This document shows positions 8,213 to 15,638 of a stretch of 34,959 nt of DNA, piece by piece. The DNA comes from JBELHR01 sp049607205 (GTDB lineage Bacteria > Bacteroidota > Bacteroidia > Flavobacteriales > Flavobacteriaceae): positions 1 through 34,959 of the forward strand of contig JBMYWH010000024.1 in assembly GCA_049607205.1 (NCBI GenBank), given 5' to 3'. The translations under genes were made by a program, and so were the position numbers. The first letter of the stretch is position 1. Each line of letters opens with the position of its first letter. A model generated the notes under the pieces. It did no database searches. It had not been told where the DNA came from and was given only the letters and a program-made list of their open reading frames with translations.

Positions 8213-9541
8213 ATGAAAAAATTTATAAGTACCATTAAAGACATTTGGAAGATTGAAGAATTGCGTAATAAGATTCTTCTTACTTTAGGATTGATGGCGG
8301 TTTACCGCTTTACTGCGCAAATTCCTTTGCCAGGTATCGATCCCCTACAATTAGATGCTCTTGCAGCTCAATCAGACGGTGGAATTCTTGGATTACTGAA
8401 CGCATTTACAGGTGGTGCATTCGCACAAGCTTCTATTATGGCATTAGGAATAATGCCATATATTTCTGCTTCTATTGTTGTGCAATTAATGGGTCTAGCG
8501 ATTCCTTATTTGCAAAAACTTCAAAAGGATGGAGAAAGTGGAAGAAAGAGAATTAACCAAATTACAAGATGGTTAACCATTGGTATTACTATGGTTCAAG
8601 GACCAGCGTATATCGCTAACATGCATAATATCTTGCCGGATTCGTCTTTCCTTATTGGGAATGCTGAATTTATTTTATCTTCTATGGTATTATTAACGGC
8701 TGGTACGATATTTGCTATGTGGTTAGGAGAGAAAATTACGGACAAAGGAATTGGTAACGGTATTTCATTATTGATAATGATCGGAATTATCGCCCGTTTC
8801 CCTGGTGCGTTTGCTCAAGAAGCAACTTCTCGAATTGCACAATCAAATGGTGGAGCTATTATGATTTTATTGGAAATTGTTGTCTGGTTGTTGATCATCC
8901 TTGCAACGGTATATCTTGTTACTGCAGTAAGAAGAATTCCGGTTCAGTATGCTAGACGTACTGCTGTTGGGAATATTCAGGATGTTGCAGGAGCACGTCA
9001 GTACATTCCTTTGAAATTAAACTCTGCTGGTGTAATGCCAATTATTTTTGCTCAGGCTATTATGTTTATCCCTGGAGCTTTAGCTAGAAATGCTGAAGGA
9101 GGTACTGCCTCTTTCTTAGCGAGCTTTGGAGATTTTAATGGATTGGGTTATAATATTCTATTTGCTGTTTTAATTATTGTGTTTAGTTATTTCTATACGG
9201 CTATCACAATTCCAACAAATAAAATGGCAGAAGATTTAAAACGTAGTGGAGGATTTATTCCTGGTATTAAGCCTGGAGCGGATACAGCTGAGAAGTTAGA
9301 CGGTATCTTATCGAGAATTACTTTACCTGGTTCTATATTCTTGGCGTTAATCGCGGTGTTACCAGCAGTGGTTGCACAGTTTGGAGTTCAGCAAAACTGG
9401 GCCCTGTTTTATGGAGGTACTTCATTGATCATTATGGTTGGTGTAGCTATTGATACTATTCAACAGATTAATGCTTATTTATTGAACCGTCATTACGATG
9501 GCTTAATGAAAACTGGATCAAGAAGAAAAGCTTCAATCTAA
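8213..9541 (+). CDS. secY: Protein translocase subunit SecY
   Basis: SecY, 442 residues, forms the protein-conducting channel of the SecYEG translocon in the inner membrane. Ten hydrophobic segments can be traced. The plug/TM2 region includes LGIMPYISASIVVQL, and the cytoplasmic loops include PTNKMAEDLKRSGGFIPGIKPG (a SecA- and ribosome-contacting area). The N-terminal IPLPGIDP motif is also typical. It is located between L15 and IF1, as in other Bacteroidota; adk and map do not intervene here. Confidence 0.99.
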   Translation: MKKFISTIKDIWKIEELRNKILLTLGLMAVYRFTAQIPLPGIDPLQLDALAAQSDGGILGLLNAFTGGAFAQASIMALGIMPYISASIVVQLMGLAIPYLQKLQKDGESGRKRINQITRWLTIGITMVQGPAYIANMHNILPDSSFLIGNAEFILSSMVLLTAGTIFAMWLGEKITDKGIGNGISLLIMIGIIARFPGAFAQEATSRIAQSNGGAIMILLEIVVWLLIILATVYLVTAVRRIPVQYARRTAVGNIQDVAGARQYIPLKLNSAGVMPIIFAQAIMFIPGALARNAEGGTASFLASFGDFNGLGYNILFAVLIIVFSYFYTAITIPTNKMAEDLKRSGGFIPGIKPGADTAEKLDGILSRITLPGSIFLALIAVLPAVVAQFGVQQNWALFYGGTSLIIMVGVAIDTIQQINAYLLNRHYDGLMKTGSRRKASI

Positions 9542-9547
9542 TATATT

Positions 9548-9763
9548 ATGGCAAAACAATCAGCAATACAGTTAGACGGGAGAATTACAGAGGCCTTATC
9601 TAATGCTATGTTTAGAGTAGAACTAGAGAATGGTCATATAGTTACAGCTCATATCTCGGGTAAAATGCGCATGCACTACATTAAGTTGTTACCAGGAGAT
9701 AAAGTTAAGCTAGAAATGAGTCCTTACGATTTAACTAAGGCTAGAATAACGTATAGATACTAA
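9548..9763 (+). CDS. infA: Translation initiation factor IF-1
   Basis: IF-1, 71 residues, is a single OB-fold protein that occupies the 30S A-site during initiation. The family pattern is complete: AIQLDGRITEALSNAMFRVEL, then HISGKMRMHYIKLLPGDKV, then SPYDLTKARITYRY. The gene lies 6 nt after secY and 21 nt before rpmJ. Confidence 0.99.
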   Translation: MAKQSAIQLDGRITEALSNAMFRVELENGHIVTAHISGKMRMHYIKLLPGDKVKLEMSPYDLTKARITYRY

Positions 9764-9784
9764 GATACTAATAGAAATTAAACG

Positions 9785-9901
9785 ATGAAAGTTAGAGCAT
9801 CAGTAAAGAAAAGAAGTGCCGAGTGCAAGATTGTGCGAAGAAAAGGCAGATTATATGTAATCAATAAAAAGAATCCTAGATTTAAACAAAGACAAGGATA
9901 A
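9785..9901 (+). CDS. rpmJ: 50S ribosomal protein L36, zinc-free type
   Basis: This small gene encodes 38 residues, MKVRASVKKRSAECKIVRRK at the start and NPRFKQRQG at the end. It is L36 (bL36), in the standard slot between infA and rpsM. The zinc-type L36 has Cys11, Cys14, Cys27 and His33. Here only Cys14 remains, the others being Ser, Asn and Phe, so this copy should not bind zinc. It lies 2 nt before the rpsM start. Confidence 0.96.
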   Translation: MKVRASVKKRSAECKIVRRKGRLYVINKKNPRFKQRQG

Positions 9902-9903
9902 TT

Positions 9904-10278
9904 ATGGCAAGAATAGCAGGTATTGATATTCCTAAGAACAAGAGAGGAGTTATTTCCTTAACTTACATCTTTGGAATCGGTAGAAGTAGAGCTAAAGAGG
10001 TTTTAGCAATCGCTGGAGTAGATGAGAGTACTAAAGTTCAAGATTGGACGGATGAGGAAATCGGAAAAATCCGTGAGCAAATTGGAACTTTCACAATTGA
10101 AGGTGAATTACGTTCAGAAGTTCAATTAAACATTAAGCGTTTAATGGACATCGGATGTTACAGAGGAATTCGTCATAGAGCTGGGCTTCCGTTAAGAGGT
10201 CAGAGAACTAAGAACAACTCTAGAACTAGAAAAGGTAAGAGAAAAACTGTAGCTAACAAAAAGAAAGCAACTAAATAA
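9904..10278 (+). CDS. rpsM: 30S ribosomal protein S13
   Basis: S13 (uS13), 124 residues, makes intersubunit bridges from the 30S head. Signatures are MARIAGIDIPKNKRGVISLT, IFGIGRSRAKEVL, and the C-terminal CYRGIRHRAGLPLRGQRTKNNSRTRKG segment. The tail is strongly basic and reaches towards P-site tRNA in known structures. Confidence 0.99.
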   Translation: MARIAGIDIPKNKRGVISLTYIFGIGRSRAKEVLAIAGVDESTKVQDWTDEEIGKIREQIGTFTIEGELRSEVQLNIKRLMDIGCYRGIRHRAGLPLRGQRTKNNSRTRKGKRKTVANKKKATK

Positions 10279-10291
10279 TAACTAGGAAATT

Positions 10292-10675
10292 ATGGCGAAA
10301 GCAAGTTCAAAAAAACGTAAGGTTATTGTTGAAGCTATTGGTGAAGCACACATCACCGCATCTTTTAACAACATAATTATCTCATTGACAAACAAGAAAG
10401 GTGAAGTGATCGCATGGTCATCAGCTGGTAAAATGGGATTTAGAGGATCTAAGAAAAACACTCCTTATGCTGCTCAGACAGCTGCAGAAGATTGTGCAGC
10501 AGTAGCAAGAGAAGCTGGATTAAGAAAAGTAAAAGTATACGTAAAAGGACCAGGTAACGGTCGTGAGAATGCAATTAGAACTTTGCATAACTCAGGAATT
10601 GAAGTTACTGAGATCATTGATGTGACTCCAATGCCACACAATGGATGTCGTCCACCAAAAAGACGTAGAGTATAA
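10292..10675 (+). CDS. rpsK: 30S ribosomal protein S11
   Basis: S11 (uS11), 127 residues, belongs to the 30S platform. The N-terminus is basic. Family segments are ITASFNNIIISLTNKKGEVIAWSSAGKMGFRG, then YVKGPGNGRENAIRTL, and the C-terminal DVTPMPHNGCRPPKRRRV. A run of ten T follows the stop, but no hairpin precedes it, so it is not a terminator. The next gene is 93 nt away, the widest gap inside the operon. Confidence 0.99.
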   Translation: MAKASSKKRKVIVEAIGEAHITASFNNIIISLTNKKGEVIAWSSAGKMGFRGSKKNTPYAAQTAAEDCAAVAREAGLRKVKVYVKGPGNGRENAIRTLHNSGIEVTEIIDVTPMPHNGCRPPKRRRV

Positions 10676-10768
10676 TTTTTTTTTATTAAATTTATTAACT
10701 GAAATGGGAATCATACTATCGAAGGATTATTAGCCTGAATTCATAGTACCTATTTAAAATAACAGAAA
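10676..10768 (+). promoter_or_regulatory. Candidate structured leader upstream of rpsD
   Basis: This 93-nt gap is long for an operon whose other gaps are 1-31 nt. After an AT-rich start it contains TACTAT (10714-10719) and its inverse ATAGTA (10743-10748), enclosing a smaller AGG/CCT pairing around an ATTATTAG loop. S4 is an operon regulator in both E. coli and Bacillus, acting through unrelated leader RNAs, so an S4-binding leader is reasonable here. Stems are short, so this is a hypothesis. Confidence 0.4.
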
Positions 10769-11374
10769 ATGGCAAGATATACAGGACCTAAGAGTAAAAT
10801 CGCCCGTAAATTCGGAGAAGCGATTTTTGGAGATGACAAGGCGTTCGAGAAACGTAACTACCCTCCAGGACAACACGGAGTGTCTAAGAGAAGAGGAAAG
10901 AAATCTGAATATGCAATTCAGTTACAAGAAAAACAAAAAGCTAAGTATATCTACGGTATTCTTGAAAAGCAATTTAGTAACTTGTTTTCTGATGCATCTA
11001 GAAAGAAAGGTATTACAGGTGAAGTTTTACTTCAACTTTGTGAGTCTCGTTTAGACAACGTTGTTTACCGTTTAGGAGTTGCTACTTCAAGAAGAGCAGC
11101 AAGACAATTAGTATCACATAGACATATCACTGTAAATGGTGAAATCGTGAATATTCCATCTTATTCTTTAAAAGCTGGTGATGTTGTAGGAGTAAGAGAA
11201 AAGTCTAAGTCTTTAGAAGCTATCGAAAATGCATTAGCTGGAAACAGTGCAGTGTATGAGTGGTTGACTTGGAATTCAGAAACTAAGCAGGGTACTTTTG
11301 TAAGTGTTCCAGAACGTTTACAGATTCCAGAAAATATCAAAGAACAATTAATTGTAGAGTTATACTCTAAATAA
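10769..11374 (+). CDS. rpsD: 30S ribosomal protein S4
   Basis: S4 (uS4), 201 residues, nucleates 30S assembly and forms part of the mRNA entry site. It begins MARYTGPKSKIARKFGE. The S4 RNA-binding domain is at about residues 90-155: CESRLDNVVYRLGVATSRRAARQLVSHRHITVNG. No zinc-finger cysteine cluster is seen in the N-terminus. The gene is preceded by the possible leader described above and followed by rpoA after 19 nt. Confidence 0.99.
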   Translation: MARYTGPKSKIARKFGEAIFGDDKAFEKRNYPPGQHGVSKRRGKKSEYAIQLQEKQKAKYIYGILEKQFSNLFSDASRKKGITGEVLLQLCESRLDNVVYRLGVATSRRAARQLVSHRHITVNGEIVNIPSYSLKAGDVVGVREKSKSLEAIENALAGNSAVYEWLTWNSETKQGTFVSVPERLQIPENIKEQLIVELYSK

Positions 11375-11393
11375 TTTTGACACCAGTTAAACT

Positions 11394-12386
11394 ATGGCAA
11401 TTTTAAATTTTCAGAAACCAGACAAAGTAATCATGATTGAATCTACTGATTTTGAAGGTAGATTTGAGTTTCGTCCGTTAGAACCAGGATTTGGTTTGAC
11501 CGTGGGGAATGCTCTTCGTCGTGTACTTTTGTCTTCTCTAGAAGGTTTCGCTATCACTTCTCTTAAGATTGAAGGCGTAGAGCATGAGTTCTCTACGATT
11601 CCTGGAGTTGTGGAAGACGTTACTGAAATTATCTTGAATCTTAAACAAGTTCGTTTTAAGAAGCAAATCGAAGATACAGATAGAGAATCTGTAAGCATTT
11701 CGATTTCTGGTCAAGAACAATTAACTGCAGGTGACTTACAAAAGTTCATCTCAGGATTCCAAGTATTAAACACAGATCAGGTGATCTGTAACATGGAAGA
11801 GTCTGTTAAGATTGACATGGAATTATCTATCGAAAAGGGTAGAGGGTTCGTTCCAGCTGAGGAAAACAAAAAAGCAAATGCACCGTTAGGTACTATTTTC
11901 ACGGATTCAATTTACACTCCTATAAAGAATGTAAAATATGCTGTTGAAAATTACCGTGTGGAACAAAAAACGGATTACGAAAAATTAGTTTTTGATATTA
12001 AAACTGATGGATCTATCAATCCTAAGGCTGCTTTAACAGAAGCTGCTAAGATTTTGATTCACCACTTTATGTTGTTCTCTGATGAGCGCATTACCCTTGA
12101 GGCTGATGAAAGAGCTCAGACGGAAACTTATGATGAAGAGTCGTTGCATATGCGTCAATTGCTTAAAACTAAGTTAATCGATATGGACTTATCTGTTCGT
12201 GCGCTTAACTGTTTAAAAGCAGCTGAAGTTGAATCATTGGGAGACTTAGTGTCATATAACAAAAATGACTTGATGAAATTCAGAAACTTCGGAAAGAAGT
12301 CATTAACTGAATTAGATGAGTTAGTGCATTCTAAAGGATTGAGTTTTGGAATGGATTTAAGTAAGTACAAATTAGATAAAGAATAA
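11394..12386 (+). CDS. rpoA: DNA-directed RNA polymerase subunit alpha
   Basis: RpoA, 330 residues, is the assembly platform of RNA polymerase. The N-terminal dimerisation domain shows PLEPGFGLTVGNALRRVLLSS and GVVEDVTEIILNLK. The C-terminal domain, about residues 250-320, has the helix-hairpin-helix region ALNCLKAAEVESLGDLV and FRNFGKKSLTELDELV, which contacts UP elements and activators in other bacteria. It lies between rpsD and rplQ, the conserved alpha-operon arrangement. Confidence 0.99.
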   Translation: MAILNFQKPDKVIMIESTDFEGRFEFRPLEPGFGLTVGNALRRVLLSSLEGFAITSLKIEGVEHEFSTIPGVVEDVTEIILNLKQVRFKKQIEDTDRESVSISISGQEQLTAGDLQKFISGFQVLNTDQVICNMEESVKIDMELSIEKGRGFVPAEENKKANAPLGTIFTDSIYTPIKNVKYAVENYRVEQKTDYEKLVFDIKTDGSINPKAALTEAAKILIHHFMLFSDERITLEADERAQTETYDEESLHMRQLLKTKLIDMDLSVRALNCLKAAEVESLGDLVSYNKNDLMKFRNFGKKSLTELDELVHSKGLSFGMDLSKYKLDKE

Positions 12387-12417
12387 CCAAAAAACTACGG
12401 TTTAAAAGGTTTAAGAG

Positions 12418-12894
12418 ATGAGACACGGAAAGAAATTTAACCATTTAGGAAGAAAGACAGCGCATAGAAAAGCTATGTTGTCTAATATGGCTTGTTCTTT
12501 GATCGAGCACAAGCGCATCAATACTACTGAAGCTAAAGCAAAAGCTTTACGTCAGTTTATCGAGCCATTAGTTACAAAGTCAAAAACTGACTCTACACAC
12601 AATCGTCGTGTAGTATTTAGTTATTTGCGTAACAAATTTGCTGTAACGGAATTATTTAAGGAAGTTTCAGTAAAAGTTGGTGATCGTCCAGGAGGATATA
12701 CACGTATTATCAAATTAGGAAATCGTCAAGGGGATAATGCTCCTATGGCAATGATTGAGTTAGTTGATTACAACGAAGTATACAACCCTAACGGTGCTAA
12801 GAAGAAGAAAACTACTCGTAGAGGAAGAAAGAAAGCTACTGCTGCTGAGGCACCAGCTTCTGATACTACTACTAACGAAGAAGCTTCTGAATAA
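12418..12894 (+). CDS. rplQ: 50S ribosomal protein L17 with C-terminal extension
   Basis: L17 (bL17) core is residues 1-120: MRHGKKFNHLGRKTAHRKAML, KTDSTHNRRVVFSYLRN, then NAPMAMIELVDYN. After that comes a roughly 35-residue low-complexity tail, first Lys/Arg-rich (AKKKKTTRRGRKKAT) and then acidic (TNEEASE). Such tails are common in Bacteroidota L17 and make it longer (158 residues) than the 127 of E. coli. A terminator hairpin begins 31 nt after the stop. Confidence 0.98.
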   Translation: MRHGKKFNHLGRKTAHRKAMLSNMACSLIEHKRINTTEAKAKALRQFIEPLVTKSKTDSTHNRRVVFSYLRNKFAVTELFKEVSVKVGDRPGGYTRIIKLGNRQGDNAPMAMIELVDYNEVYNPNGAKKKKTTRRGRKKATAAEAPASDTTTNEEASE

Positions 12895-12925
12895 TTAGAT
12901 GTATTAGTATTACCAAATATAAAAG

Positions 12926-12958
12926 GGATAGGTTATTTTTAACTTATCCTTTTTTTTT
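12926..12958 (+). terminator. Rho-independent terminator after rplQ
   Basis: GGATAGGTTA (12926-12935) pairs with TAACTTATCC (12940-12949), with one G-U, around a TTTT loop. A run of nine T follows. It closes the ribosomal operon. It ends only 13 nt before the carA ATG. Confidence 0.88.
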
Positions 12959-12971
12959 GAAACTTTATATA

Positions 12972-14072
12972 ATGAAAAAATTTGAGCAACGTAAGAAAGC
13001 CATCCTACTCTTAGCTGATGGTACTGTTTTTGAAGGTAGATCTATCGGTATTGAAGGAACTGCTTTCGGTGAAATTTGTTTTAATACTGGAATGACTGGA
13101 TATCAAGAAGTGTTTACAGATCCTTCTTATTTTGGTCAGTTGATGGTAACAACAAACGCCCATATCGGAAACTACGGGGTGAATAAAAATGAAGTTGAAT
13201 CTGATGGGGTTAAGATTTCTGGACTTATTTGTCGTAATTTTAGTTTTGACTATTCTAGAGTAGATGCAGATGGGAGCTTATTCAATTATTTTGAAGATCA
13301 AAATATAGTTGCCATCTCTGATGTTGATACGAGAGCTGTTGTATCCTATATTAGAGATAAAGGTGCAATGAATGCTGTAATCTCGACGGATACTGATGTT
13401 GATACTCTTAAAGAGCAATTAAAAAGCGTACCGGATATGGTAGGTTTAGAGTTGGCCTCTTCTGTGAGTACAAAAGAAGCTTATACTATAGGTGATGAAA
13501 CTGCAACTTTTAAGGTTGCGGCTTTAGATCTTGGAATTAAGAAGAATATTCTTAGGAATCTGGTTAAACGTGATTGCTTTGTAAAAGTTTTCCCTTTCGA
13601 TGCATCTTATGAAGAAATGAAATCGTTTGAACCAAATGGATATTTTCTTTCTAATGGACCTGGAGATCCAGAACCTCTTAAAGTTGCTCAACAAGTAGCT
13701 CAACAGGTTATCGCTAATGATCATCCTTTGTTTGGTATTTGTTTAGGTCATCAGATTATTGCTAATGCAAATGGGATGTCTACCTACAAAATGCATAATG
13801 GACACAGAGGTATTAACCATCCTGTGCTCAATCTTCTTACGGGTAAAGGTGAGATTACTTCACAGAACCATGGATTTGTAGTAAAGAAGGATGACGTTTT
13901 AGCCAATGATGAGTTTGAAATGACACATGAACATTTGAATGATAATACTGTGGCTGGTATTCGTATGAAAAACAAACCAGTATTTTCGGTTCAATATCAC
14001 CCTGAAGCGAATCCTGGACCGCATGATTCATCTTATTTATTTGATGAGTTCATTGAATTAATGAAATCATAA
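12972..14072 (+). CDS. carA: Carbamoyl-phosphate synthase small subunit
   Basis: CarA (366 residues) is the glutaminase subunit that feeds ammonia to CarB for carbamoyl phosphate, used in pyrimidine and arginine synthesis. The N-terminal half shows FGEICFNTGMTGYQEVFTDPSY. The C-terminal class-I amidotransferase domain has the nucleophile Cys257 in GICLGHQI and His343/Glu345 in QYHPEANPGP, so the triad is complete. I use the ATG at 12972; an in-frame TTG at 12957 lies in the terminator T-tract. carB is not in the window. Two hairpin terminators bracket the gene. Confidence 0.97.
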   Translation: MKKFEQRKKAILLLADGTVFEGRSIGIEGTAFGEICFNTGMTGYQEVFTDPSYFGQLMVTTNAHIGNYGVNKNEVESDGVKISGLICRNFSFDYSRVDADGSLFNYFEDQNIVAISDVDTRAVVSYIRDKGAMNAVISTDTDVDTLKEQLKSVPDMVGLELASSVSTKEAYTIGDETATFKVAALDLGIKKNILRNLVKRDCFVKVFPFDASYEEMKSFEPNGYFLSNGPGDPEPLKVAQQVAQQVIANDHPLFGICLGHQIIANANGMSTYKMHNGHRGINHPVLNLLTGKGEITSQNHGFVVKKDDVLANDEFEMTHEHLNDNTVAGIRMKNKPVFSVQYHPEANPGPHDSSYLFDEFIELMKS

Positions 14073-14085
14073 AACATTAATAATC

Positions 14086-14112
14086 AACCTGTAAGAAATT
14101 GCAGGTTTTTTT
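14086..14112 (+). terminator. Rho-independent terminator after carA
   Basis: AACCTGTAA (14086-14094) pairs with TTGCAGGTT (14099-14107), with one G-U pair, around a GAAA tetraloop. A T-run follows to 14112. It starts 14 nt after the carA stop. Confidence 0.9.
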
Positions 14113-14206
14113 ATGCACTATGAAAAGGTTTTCGCAATTAAGCGAAACTTTTTAGCAAATAAGCTGTAAGTTTTCGTAAATTTACAGAAGATAAAAGTAA
14201 ATTATT
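14113..14206 (+). promoter_or_regulatory. eno promoter/operator region
   Basis: Because a terminator lies just upstream, eno needs a promoter here. TAAATTTA (14177-14184) is one base off the Bacteroidota -7 consensus TAnnTTTG; no good TTTG is found at the -33 position. Two dyads are present: TTTCGC-N6-GCGAAA (14130-14147) and CTGTAA...TTACAG (14164-14187). The second contains TTTCGTAAA (14172-14180), which recurs before gltA and pfkA. Confidence 0.5.
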
Positions 14207-15496
14207 ATGAGTTTAATATTAAGCGTACACGCACGTCAGATTTTTGATTCCAGAGGGAATCCAACAGTAGAAGTAGATGTAATCACTGAAACAGGTATTT
14301 TAGGTAGAGCTGCAGTTCCATCAGGAGCTTCAACTGGAGAGCACGAAGCCGTTGAATTACGTGATGGAGGAGATGCCTTCATGGGTAAAGGGGTTTTAAA
14401 AGCTGTAGAAAATGTTAACACAATTATTGCTGAAGAGCTAATTGGAGCTGATGTTTACGAACAGAATGCAATTGACCAAATGATGATTGAATTGGATGGA
14501 ACTCCAAACAAATCAAAATTAGGAGCAAATGCTATTTTGGGAGTTTCTCTTGCAGTAGCAAAAGCAGCTGCACAGGAAGCAGGTATGCCTTTATATAGAT
14601 ATGTTGGTGGAGTAAGTGGTAATACACTTCCAGTACCAATGATGAACATTATTAACGGTGGTTCTCACTCTGATGCTCCTATCGCATTCCAAGAGTTTAT
14701 GATTATGCCTGTTGGAGCTGATAGCTTCAGTCATGCACTTCAAATGGGAACTGAAATTTTCCATAACCTTAAGAAGTTAATTGCTGCTCGTGGATTGAGT
14801 ACTGCAGTTGGTGATGAAGGTGGATTTGCTCCTAAGTTCGACGGAACTGAAGATGCAATTGAAACGGTATTGAAAGCTGTTGAAAAAGCTGGATATAAAG
14901 TTGGAGAAGAAGTGATGTTAGCCTTAGATTGTGCTGCAGCTGAATTCTACGAAAATGGAAAATACAACTACGCTAAATTCGAAGGTGAAGGTGGTGCTGT
15001 TAGAGATTCTAAAGAGCAAGCTGACTACTTAGCAGAATTAGCTGATAAATACCCTATCGTTTCTATTGAAGATGGTATGGATGAAAATGACTGGGATGGT
15101 TGGAAATATCTAACTGAAATCGCAGGAGAGAAAATTCAATTAGTAGGTGATGATTTATACGTAACTAACGTAGAGCGTCTTTCTAAAGGAATTGAAAATA
15201 ACATTGCCAATTCAATCTTGATTAAAGTAAATCAAATTGGTACTTTGACGGAGACTATTGCTGCTGTAAATATGGCACATAATGCTGGATATACTTCAGT
15301 AATGTCACACAGATCTGGTGAAACAGAAGATAACACAATTGCTGATTTAGCAGTTGGATTAAACTGTGGTCAAATCAAAACTGGTTCTGCTTCTCGTTCT
15401 GATCGTATGGCTAAATACAATCAATTATTGAGAATTGAAGAGGAATTAGATGAGATGGCTTATTTCCCAGCAAAAAAAGCTTTTAAGATTGGATAA
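14207..15496 (+). CDS. eno: Enolase (phosphopyruvate hydratase)
   Basis: Enolase, 429 residues, interconverts 2-phosphoglycerate and phosphoenolpyruvate in glycolysis and gluconeogenesis. The N-terminal domain shows ARQIFDSRGNPTVEVDV and AAVPSGASTGEHEA. The barrel carries Mg2+-ligand regions (ALDCAAAEFY, SIEDGMDENDW, VGDDLYVTN). Catalytic Lys340 lies in ILIKVNQIGTLTE, and the SHRSGETED loop follows. The sequence is complete and typical. Flanking terminators suggest a single-gene transcript. Confidence 0.99.
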   Translation: MSLILSVHARQIFDSRGNPTVEVDVITETGILGRAAVPSGASTGEHEAVELRDGGDAFMGKGVLKAVENVNTIIAEELIGADVYEQNAIDQMMIELDGTPNKSKLGANAILGVSLAVAKAAAQEAGMPLYRYVGGVSGNTLPVPMMNIINGGSHSDAPIAFQEFMIMPVGADSFSHALQMGTEIFHNLKKLIAARGLSTAVGDEGGFAPKFDGTEDAIETVLKAVEKAGYKVGEEVMLALDCAAAEFYENGKYNYAKFEGEGGAVRDSKEQADYLAELADKYPIVSIEDGMDENDWDGWKYLTEIAGEKIQLVGDDLYVTNVERLSKGIENNIANSILIKVNQIGTLTETIAAVNMAHNAGYTSVMSHRSGETEDNTIADLAVGLNCGQIKTGSASRSDRMAKYNQLLRIEEELDEMAYFPAKKAFKIG

Positions 15497-15518
15497 TTTC
15501 TAATTTTAAGATAATTAT

Positions 15519-15549
15519 AAAAACCGAGGCCTCGCCTCGGTTTTTTTTT
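15519..15549 (+). terminator. Rho-independent terminator after eno
   Basis: ACCGAGGC (15523-15530) pairs perfectly with GCCTCGGT (15534-15541) around a CTC loop. Flanking A and T runs extend the stem and give a nine-T tail. This is among the strongest hairpins in the window. Confidence 0.95.
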
Positions 15550-15638
15550 GCATAAATCCTTTACGAAATCCTTTTAGTACTCGACTTTTTTTGTAAATTC
15601 GAGCGATAATTAACTAAGTAACAAATTATACGTAAAGT
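15550..15638 (+). promoter_or_regulatory. gltA promoter/operator region
   Basis: Between the eno terminator and gltA there is TTTACGAAA (15560-15568), the reverse complement of the 9-mer before eno. A CTCGA...TCGAG dyad (15580-15603) is also present. TAAATTCG (15594-15601) resembles a degenerate -7 box. Exact promoter placement is uncertain. Confidence 0.4.

Noticed and set aside
10676..10690. T-run after rpsK as a terminator
   Set aside because: No GC-containing hairpin precedes it, and rpsD-rpoA-rplQ continue the operon.
12957..12971. TTG start adding five residues to CarA
   Set aside because: It lies in the terminator T-tract, and the ATG at 12972 gives the normal N-terminus.
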